Shown here one piece after another: positions 56,166-64,000 of a stretch of DNA of 64,000 nt (the stretch's first letter is position 1; each line of letters starts with the position of its first letter). Source of the DNA: Trichaptum fuscoviolaceum. Its lineage: Eukaryota > Basidiomycota > Agaricomycetes > Hymenochaetales > Trichaptaceae. Both the position numbers and the translations under genes were made by a program. Under the pieces are notes generated by a model that ran no database searches, was not told the origin of the DNA, and saw only the letters and a list, made by a program, of their open reading frames with translations. The stretch is from contig CAJSYZ010000011.1 of the NCBI GenBank assembly GCA_910574455.1, forward strand, positions 1,736,001 to 1,800,000, written 5' to 3'.

Positions 56166-57223
56166 AGATGGAGAGTGGATATCAGACAGTACTTTGGGAT
56201 CTCATAACACTACAGCTGAAGGAGCAATGATTGACGAATATATCTAGCTATTCATTGTCCCTCTAATCTCGGACATGGAAATTGTGACGTTCTTCATTCA
56301 TCGCCGCTACATAGAAGTCGTTTGTTCCCTCAATTATCTCATGTATGTCAGCTATGTATGTCATTCAATCGCTTACAACTGGATGAATATGTGACTGAAT
56401 AGCAGTGAGTAGTATACAGGACCTCCCCGGTAAGGCGGCCCCGGCTCTTTCCAACAACATAGAGCTTTACCCCTCGATCGTTTCGGCATCCAACCCCCTC
56501 AACCCCGCCCCCACATCTCCCCAGATCTCTCCCCACCTTTTAAGATTGCTTGTTGCAGTAGCTTAATACGCCGGGCCGGACGGACGCTTGGCTTGGTCCA
56601 AGGTGTTTCTGTCTCGTCTCAGAAGACAGAGGAGGCTCTCCGGAACTTGTCAACGGTTCTGACGATCAGGTACCTCTTCCTTTGATCGGGCGTAAGAAAT
56701 CTTGCGGCTTCTCCTAATTCACTTAAACTTCATTCACTACGGCACCTTTTGTCATGCCCGAACGAGTGAATGAGGTCCGTATTCTCATGATACAATTTTG
56801 ATCCGCTTAAGCGACGAGTATTTTCACCAAGTCCCGACCTCTTAGTACTCGAAGACTCGACTCTAGTGGACCTCAGAGAAATCAGGTTCTCGAGTGCCAT
56901 ACTATTTTCGCGGAATTTAAGTCCGAGTGAGTCCAGCTCACCTAGACCTCTCTGCACGCGATGGGGGAGATCTACGATCGGCCCCTGGCGCAAATCGAAG
57001 CGGACCGGTAAGGCACAGTTGTCCTTCATTCCAAGCGGGCCGGCGGGCCGCACTAAATTCCTTGCCCGCCTCCGAGTTTAACGCTGCCGAAGGCGGATTG
57101 CGACCCCACGGGGGAAATTATCATCTGACATCGACAGTACATAAAGGCGGTCGTCGAACGGTGCTGAACTTGCGAGCCGTTCGTCTCCTCTCATCTGCAT
57201 ACACCATCCTTTGCGCCGTAACG
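56166..57223. other. intergenic, promoter side of hexose transporter 2
   Basis: GC-rich patches (CGGGCCGGCGGGCCGC near 57040) and no supported gene. Includes the upstream region of the transporter that starts at 57224. Confidence 0.4.
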
Positions 57224-59071
57224 ATGAAGGAAGCTATCTTCAAGAATAGTCGCGTCTATTGTAAGTTTTCACAATATGTCTCGGATCAAGAACTATTTCT
57301 GAAGCGGCTCCAACAGTCCTTGCATTCATCGCGTACTGGGGTATCGTCCTCTTTGGTTATGATACGTGAGTGTTGCTTGCATCTTCCAAATTCTGTCTGT
57401 CTAATAAGTCTTCAAGTGGTGTAGCAGGAGGTGTTGTTTCGCAAATAGCTTTCCAAGAGCATTTCGGGCTGGTGGATGAGAACGGCAAGGCGATCAAATC
57501 GAAGGTAACGAACGTGTCTGGGAATGTCGTTTCCGTGCTTCAGGCAGGCGCCTTCTTCGGTGCCTTGGGCAGCGCACCTATTTCAGGTGAGTTATTAATG
57601 GTCCAATTTCTGTCAATTGATAACCGACATCTTCTCTTCTTTAGCTCGTATTGGACGCAGATGGACTTTATTCGCCTTCACTCTGGTCTTCGCACTCGGT
57701 GCTGTACGTCGGGTTTCGCTCTAGTTTATAATAGCCAGCTAATCTGATTGAGGTAGATTCTTCAAACGGTTGCCGGCACGAATGGTCGTGGCATTGGCTA
57801 CATCTACTCTGGTCGTGTGATCGCTGGTGTCGGCATTGGTGCTATCTCAGCCGTGGCTCCTGCCTACGTATCTGAATGCTCGCCCAAGGAAGTCCGTGGC
57901 CGTATCACTGGCCTCTTCCAAATCATGGTTGCGGTTGGCGTCATGTTGTCCTACTTCATAAACTTCGGTATCAGCCAGCACAACCCAGTTGGCCCGAGGG
58001 TCTGGCGCATTCCATTTGGCTTCCAGCTCGCCCCCGCTGGCATCATGGCGTTCGGCCTCCTGCTCGTGAAGGAATCGCCTCGTTATCTCGCGTCCCGTGG
58101 CCGCATGCACGAGGCTTTGCAAAACTTAGCGTACCTCCGCAAGGAGCATCCCGACAGCGAATCGGTACGACACGAGATGGCTGAGATCGAGGCGCAGATT
58201 GAGGAGGAACAGGAAGCGCGCAAAGGACTTGGACTCAAGGAGGCATTCCTCGGAAAGGGCAACTTCATCCGCTTCGTCATCGCCTTCGTCATCTTCTTCC
58301 TCCAGCAATGGGCAGGACAAAACTCGGTCGGCTACTACGCACCGCAGATCTTCACGTCTATCGGCTACAAGGGCGCGTCGAATTCGCTGCTGGCGTCCGG
58401 TATCTACGGTATCGTCAAGACCGTTGCGACAACGCTCTTCGTCTTCTTCATGGTCGAGTCTGCAGGACGCAAGATCTCGCTCCTCATCTCGGCGTTCGGA
58501 ATGGGCACTTTGTTCTTCATCATCGGAGCTATCCTCAAGACTCACCCTCCGCCAACCACCCTAGCAGATGGGGCCACTCCTCCACCGGCTAGCAAAGCTA
58601 TGGCTGCGATGCTTTACATCTACGTGTGCTTCTACTCTATGGGCTGGGGTCCCCTTCCGTGGGTGTATGTCTCGGATATCTTCCCCACTCGTACTCGCCA
58701 CTACGGTCTCGCCGTCGCGAGCGCATCTCAATGGCTATGGAGTGAGTGATCTCCTTGTATTATTCAACGTATAACGCTTAATATCGGTTCTCTATTCATC
58801 AGATTTCGTCGTCTCGCGAGTGACGCCCAATATCATTGCCAACCTCGGGTACAAGGTCTTCTTCATGTTCGCCGCGGTTAACATCGGCGCCATGTTCACA
58901 TTCTCGCTCTTCATCCCCGAGACGAAGGGCCGCAGTCTCGAGGAGATGGATGTCATCTTCGGCTCGGTTACTGCAGCATCGCGCGATGCCAAAATCAAAG
59001 AATCCGAAAAGGCGATTGACCACAACTTACATGACACGAGGTCTGAGACATCGATTGAGAACAAGGCATGA
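57224..59071 (+). CDS. MFS hexose transporter, 6 exons, 522 aa (paralogue 2)
   Basis: Exons are 57224-57260, 57317-57365, 57417-57586, 57645-57703, 57757-58741 and 58803-59071, totalling 523 codons. The domain layout is that of paralogue 1: TGVAGGVVSQ, ARIGRRW, GRVIAGVGIGAISAVAPAYV, QQWAGQNSVGYYAPQI and FIPETKGRSLEEMD. The first five exon-intron boundaries fall at the same places as in paralogue 1, and the 985-nt exon has the same length. By eye the proteins are about 80-85 percent identical, so this is a duplication. The C-terminal tail differs (…HDTRSETSIENKA). Plasma-membrane sugar uptake is inferred from the family. Confidence 0.95.
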
Positions 59072-59641
59072 TGGAGTATATATATTTTTCTCTCCCATTG
59101 CACTTAATGCCTGTTGGTTTGTTATGATTCCTACTCTAACCTTTCGATTGCGGTATGTCAGTATCATACCTCGGATCACGATGTACTTGTATTATAGTTT
59201 TAACGACGCAATAATGCACGACTTCTTGCACTTCATCTCAATCTCTACTTCTGAGCTCGAAGCTTAGGTCTCGGCATTTGATCGGCAATGCCATGATAAG
59301 TCGGCTGAAGGGTTGCCGAAACCGCAAAACTACACCGTCGCAGTGGTACACAGCACAATATTCTGGAGTTATAAGAACCGCAATTTTATCTTGACACATG
59401 TGTTTCATTCTAACAGCCCATGCTATGAACGATTGAAATGCGTGTTGAGGGAAAGATAAGAGCTCGATACATTTGGAATGCCATGCTCCAGTTCGGGTGA
59501 TAGCGAACTAGACGACTTCGCTATCAAACCATCAAACCTTCGACTCCCTCTTAGACTGCGACCACTACCATCGTTGCAGCAGGCTATCGATATCCTTCTC
59601 CTGAAATACTGTTCAGTATCCATTGCGCAGGTCTAGGATCA
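59072..59641. other. intergenic, nothing seen
   Basis: 3' flank of hexose transporter 2 and 5' flank of the F-box gene. Confidence 0.4.
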
Positions 59642-61564
59642 ATGGCATCGGTGTCAATGTATTCCGAGTCGGAGGCACCGTCGCTTAACCCTGCAGCTGC
59701 CGATCCAGTGGCAGATGCTTATGTTCGAGTTGCCGGTGGGCCGAACTTGATGGTTTTATCTCTTCCAGAGATCTTGAACCATATATTCACCTTCAACTCG
59801 AAAGCTTCAAACCTCAACTGTGCGCTCGTCTGCAAAGAATGGAAGGACCTCGCACTCGATCATGTCTGGGCAGAACTACCTGGCCCTAAACCCTTTGTTC
59901 TCCTCCTTGCTCCCCTTGTTGAAAGTGATACTGTCATTGAAGGAAGACCGAGTCTTGTGAGTGTTTTTTGAGTTTCTTTGAGATCACTTTCGAGTGGCAT
60001 GGACTTACTTTTTATTTCTACATGTTAGGTCTTCCAAAGAGACCTTCGTCCGGCCGACTGGGATAGAGTTAGACAGTATGCAAGAAAAGTGAAGGTGTTC
60101 TTCGCCTGCCGCGCAAAGGACAACAGGCTCGTCGCACCACATGGTATGCTTTCGCCATCGGTGTTTGCAGAAATTGCAAGAACGCGACCTATATCCGACA
60201 TCTTTCCAAACCTTTCAAGGCTCGTGATCTATGTGGAGGATCGCTTTCTGTATTGGATGCAGTATGCGGTCTTGTTTCTTCGCGAGGGTCTCAAGGACAT
60301 GACAATGTCCTTCCGGCCCCAAACTCTTGCAACACCTTTCAGCCAACTGGAAAATATTCTGGAGGAAGTTGTCTCGAGAAGTCCGAGGTTAACCTCGTTC
60401 CGGATGTTGACGAAGAATGTCCCAGTGGCCGCTTATGATTTGCAACTACTCCAATTTCTTCCGTCCCTCCGGCATCTCGAGACCTTCGAATTCTCCCCCC
60501 TTTGCCTGACTGCCACCGTCCTCGAAGGATTGGCCTCTCTCCCCTTTCTCAAGGTCATTGCAGGTGTCACTATCAAAGCGCGCAAACGTGGCGAAAGGCC
60601 GGATTTGAGTCACTTCAATTTTAAGGGTCTACGGCTTGAGAGAGAGACTTTCGCGGAATTACGACGATTTGCCATACAGGGCGAACCAGTCAGCCTTAAC
60701 CTTTTCTTTGACCATTCGAATCATAATCATTTCCCATCCCTTACTTCTCTGAATGTCGACATTCTTGAGTTTGAGGACGTCCTCCATCTGAAAGTACTCC
60801 TTCAGTCCGTGTCTTCGGCTTGCCCAAATCTAGAGCTGCTTCAATTGTCACGACGAGAGCTTCCGGATGCCCTCATTCCGAACGGCATCGCGATGACCGC
60901 TGAAGTACTCGAGGCTCTGCCTAGCATCCCTAACCTCGAGAAGTTCGATTGCGCGTGCTTCGGGGACATGCAAATAACAGATGATGAACTCGTGGATATT
61001 ATATCGCGATGTCCTTCCCTTCGACGAATCTATCTCGGCTACGAACCCAATTCGGTTTTCTGCACGACAACCTTGACTCTGAAGGCTTTACACAGTCTTG
61101 CGCTTCAGTGCCCACAAATTACAGCTCTAGGATTGCATATCGACACGTCGTCCTCAGGCATCCCATCAATCCCATCGGTTTTCCACAGTTTGTGTGCGCT
61201 TCGCGTCTCGTTTTCTCCGGTCACCAATAAATTTGAAGTCGCCATGTTCCTTAGCCAACTGCTGTCATCGCCGCAGATCCTCAAGACAAGCAACGAAGCG
61301 GTGGACGGCACGGATGCGCTTGAGGAAACCGCCTTGACGGACGTTCGTCAGAGAAAGAAGGATTGGGAGGAAGTGAAGCAGATCATGGTTGACCTCGAAC
61401 GGATGCGTGAGCGCGACAGGGCCTCTATCTCTGCCTTGCAGACGGAGATTTTCAATCTACAGCACCAGCTTGCGCTTGCCATGCATACATTAGCGACGCT
61501 TCAAACAGCTCAGCAGGCTATCCCAATTGCAATGGAAGTCTCTGACGATGAAGAGAGTTCATGA
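59642..61564 (+). CDS. F-box protein, 2 exons, 616 aa
   Basis: Exons are 59642-59956 and 60029-61564 (intron GTGAGT...TGTTAG). Residues about 38-85 form an F-box (LSLPEILNHIFTFNSKASNL, CALVCKEWKDLALDHVW). The C-terminal two thirds carry irregular Leu-rich repeats (FPSLTSLNVDILEFEDVLHL, CPNLELLQLS, CPSLRRIYLGYEPN, CPQITALGLHID). The end is a coiled coil (EEVKQIMVDLERMRERDR… LALAMHTLATLQ). F-box proteins couple substrates to SCF ubiquitin ligases through Skp1; the substrate is unknown. Agaricomycetes carry hundreds of such genes. No lesions. Confidence 0.9.
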
Positions 61565-62058
61565 GATATTTACGGACCAGGCTTACTGATAACCTTAACT
61601 TCAATCATGAGGACTTACTTTTCTCTTTAGTGTATTGATCGTATTATACCCGCTGCGCTGGAACTATGTATGTATGGAATATGTATGTATAAATGATGAC
61701 TGCAAATGCTCCTGAAAATATACGATATCTTGGTTACATCGAAAAACGGTGTGTTGCACGCGAATCTACGAAACCACGGATTTGCAAGCACAAACCTGGT
61801 ATACATGTCTGATAGGCCAAAATGGTGAGAATACGATTCAAGAATCAATCTTTCATTAATCAGACCGAGTCTCGTCTATAGTAGGACCTTCAGGGTGCTC
61901 TGGGGACCCAAATTTAAATGCAAATAAGATGAAATGAATTGGATGACTAGTGTGATGCGATTAGTGACATGAAAAGCGAATAACAACATGATATCATTGC
62001 AAACGTGAGAGCAAGAGCGTAAGAGAGCGACAGCAAAATTAAGACGAAAATATACACA
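61565..62058. other. intergenic between convergent genes
   Basis: 3' flanks of the F-box gene and the right-edge gene. AT-rich, no gene. Confidence 0.4.
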
Positions 62059-64000
62059 TTATGACAATACTTCTGCTTTAGACAATAGGTCCTTAACTTC
62101 AGAGACACAGTCCTGAAGCCGCGAAGTAACAACACGCGCATTCTCGAGCAAGGGCCTAATATTCTCGGGAGTCATGGCGAGCTTGAACTCGGGAATTGGG
62201 GCAATGTCGAAGACGGGCAGTCCCTTTGACGGCTTCAAGGGAACCGAGCGTACGGAAGATGGCACAGGCCGGTCTTTGCCTCTGGACCTGGGCCTTCCAG
62301 ATTCGACAGGCGTCTGACGGCCAGAACGGGGCGCACTCGCAGAGTTTTCATCCACGTTGGAGAGCCTCGTAGACAAAATTTGAACTGCTGATTGATCTGG
62401 GGCACCTTGGAGGGACGCTTGTGAGCTACTGAATGGATTCCGGAATGGAGTTGGTCGTGGTCGAGAGGGACTCTCGAATCGATAGGACAGTCGTTTCTTT
62501 TTCCGCAGTTTCAGTGTCCCTTTCTTGTCCGCATTCTCTGGGCTATTGTCAATCTGAACGTCAACATCCGAAAGCGAGTCCATGCGATCCCAATCCGACT
62601 CATCGTCCTCGTCCTCCGCCGTGCCGCGTGATTGACTACTCCCATGACTTTGACTGGAATTCGCGCTTTCGACTGTCTTGTCAAGACTATGATCCGTCGA
62701 GTTAACGGGAGAGCCCTTATGCTTCTGACCGAGCCGGAAGAGCGATGCTAAAGACGGTCGCCGTGGAGAAGACTTGTGTGAGACAGAGATGCCGCTGACA
62801 TGTGGATACTGAGGATAATCGCCATTCGTCGAACGGACTGAGTCAGGACCAGCACTAGTCTTAGATCGCCTACGACCTGTCGATCTGGGTGGAATCGGTA
62901 AACCAGTTTGCGATAGATACGGATAATTCTCATAGTTTCTCGCTTGTGTGTTCAGAGAGGATTCGGTACTCAAGGTCGTAGATGATTGGGCTGCATCTGG
63001 CTGACTCGCTCGCGAATGGTTGCGCTTCAAAGATCGCAACATGTCCCTAATTCCTGTCATACCGAGCTTACTACTGGGACGCTTCTTCTGAGGGGAGGCA
63101 TTGCTAGCTGAAGCAGACTCCTCCGTTGGGAGCGTCAGGTTGCTTTCCATCCCTTCTCCCAGACGCCAATTCGGAGGAAAAGATCCGGGTTCAGGAATTT
63201 CAAGTGCCACTCCCTCCTTGGCAGATTCAGCGTTGTTCAGCATCTCCTTCAGAAGGAAGAGCTGGCGTTGATTTAGGTCATGCCGGCCAGTAGAGGCTCT
63301 CCAAGACAGAAGGACAGGGGGTGTTGCAGGGAAAGGATCTCTTGAATTTGAATCGATTCCAGTGAGAACGGGTTTGCCTTCGTCCCCGGCGAGTGTAATT
63401 GCACGTTCGCGGTTCTTTACGCGCACGCTTGCCGGGTCAGATTTGCTTGTTGGAAGAGAAGCTGGTGGGGACGCGTCTGGGGGGATTCCTGTCGTAGCAC
63501 CAGTACCTAGGTCGATGAGAAGTTCAGCGCATTCCCACGCGATGCGATATTTGGAATCGATGGTACGAAAGGATAGAGCCAGGAGGCCATAATCTATTCG
63601 AGGAGGTGGCGGAGGGTTAGTATTCGAACGTGCTCGTGAAACCGGCCTAGAGAAGTTGAAAAAGGTAGTCGGCGATGTAGCTCGCGAAGGTGCCTGGGGA
63701 TATTCCAACATAGTCTGTACCCGAGTCGCAAGATTGTAGTAATTTGTTCGAAGCTCCTTCATCACTAAATTACAAGATAAGTCAGAGAATAAGTCAACAT
63801 ACTTTTCGAAGGACTGAGAGGAATAAAAGCCTACTTTCGACGTGATTTGCAAATTCCCTCACTCTCGTTAAATCCCGCTTTAAACCGTCCTGAGCCCGGC
63901 TAATGCGCGAAGGAATCTTCAAGTCACCTAAAGAATTCCGTCGATGCACATTCGACGACGCGCTTCCCCCGGTACCTGTAGGATTCTGAGAGGCACGTCC
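62059..64000 (-). CDS. Ser/Pro-rich protein, C-terminal part (runs off right edge)
   Basis: The first visible exon is 64000-63835 and the second 63764-62059 (intron GTAGGC...TTTAG, 70 nt). The visible start reads NSLGDLKIPSRISRAQDGLKRDLTRVREFANHVE, then MKELRTNYYNLATRVQTMLE: a compact helical N-terminal domain. A long, disordered Ser/Pro/Arg-rich region follows (KKRPSSKLGMTGIRDMLRSLKRN, EDEDDESDWDRMDSLSDVD). A short C-terminal helix (PENIRPLLENARVVTSRLQDCVSEV) ends at TAA 62061-62059. The conserved-looking ends and disordered middle suggest a scaffold, perhaps in cell polarity or cortex, but I do not recognise the family. The true start is outside the window. Confidence 0.85.

Noticed and set aside
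1..64000. CRISPR arrays, rRNA and tRNA genes
   Set aside because: No regularly spaced direct repeats and no complete tRNA cloverleaf or rRNA core sequence was seen by eye; a tRNA scan would be needed to exclude tRNAs.

Overview
The window is nuclear DNA of a filamentous basidiomycete, most likely an Agaricomycete. Genes are split by many 40-70 bp GT-AG introns, and the families are typical of mushrooms: Plavaka transposase, a Ty3/gypsy chromovirus, paralogous hexose transporters, an F-box protein and a Cla4-type PAK kinase relic. No rRNA, tRNA or CRISPR array was seen.

Layout. (1) 1-9.1 kb: the Gln-rich N-terminal part of a minus-strand gene at the left edge, about 5.4 kb with no convincing gene, then an intact 12-exon dynamin-family GTPase (9115-6032, minus, 825 aa). 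(2) 9.1-17 kb: relics of a Cla4/PAK kinase gene, one long and one short copy. They are split by a young non-autonomous LTR element (10762-14587) with 602-bp LTRs in which I saw no difference and a 5-bp target duplication. (3) 17-34 kb: two head-to-head lineage-specific genes (20970-18280 minus; 22956-24780 plus), a Plavaka transposase gene with a nonsense codon (29625-25543 minus), and a many-exon gene (from 30103, plus). The DNA between them, and one 392-bp intron, is built from a few recurring, mutually complementary short words. (4) 34.3-46.1 kb: a nearly complete 11-kb gypsy chromovirus (34285-45320) and a 545-bp hAT-like MITE (45369-45913) both sit in the last exon of that plus-strand gene. 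Removing both plus one copy of each target duplication reopens the host frame to a stop at 46066. (5) 46-64 kb: mostly ordinary genes. These are a small 165-aa gene, a 717-bp inverted-repeat element, a hexose transporter (52628-50748 minus), an intact 691-aa orphan, a second hexose transporter (57224-59071 plus), an F-box protein (59642-61564) and the C-terminal part of a Ser/Pro-rich protein running off the right edge.

Working together. The outer parts are housekeeping-like and intact. The 39 kb between the dynamin gene and the 165-aa gene is an island of transposable elements, pseudogenes and orphan genes. The gypsy element shows a canonical -1 frameshift signal between gag and protease, extra ORFs at both ends, and decay dominated by CGA-to-TGA type changes; both LTR-LTR substitutions are CpG-to-CpA. 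Three orphan genes carry apparent single-base deletions, two of them in runs of seven A, while the conserved genes outside the island carry none.
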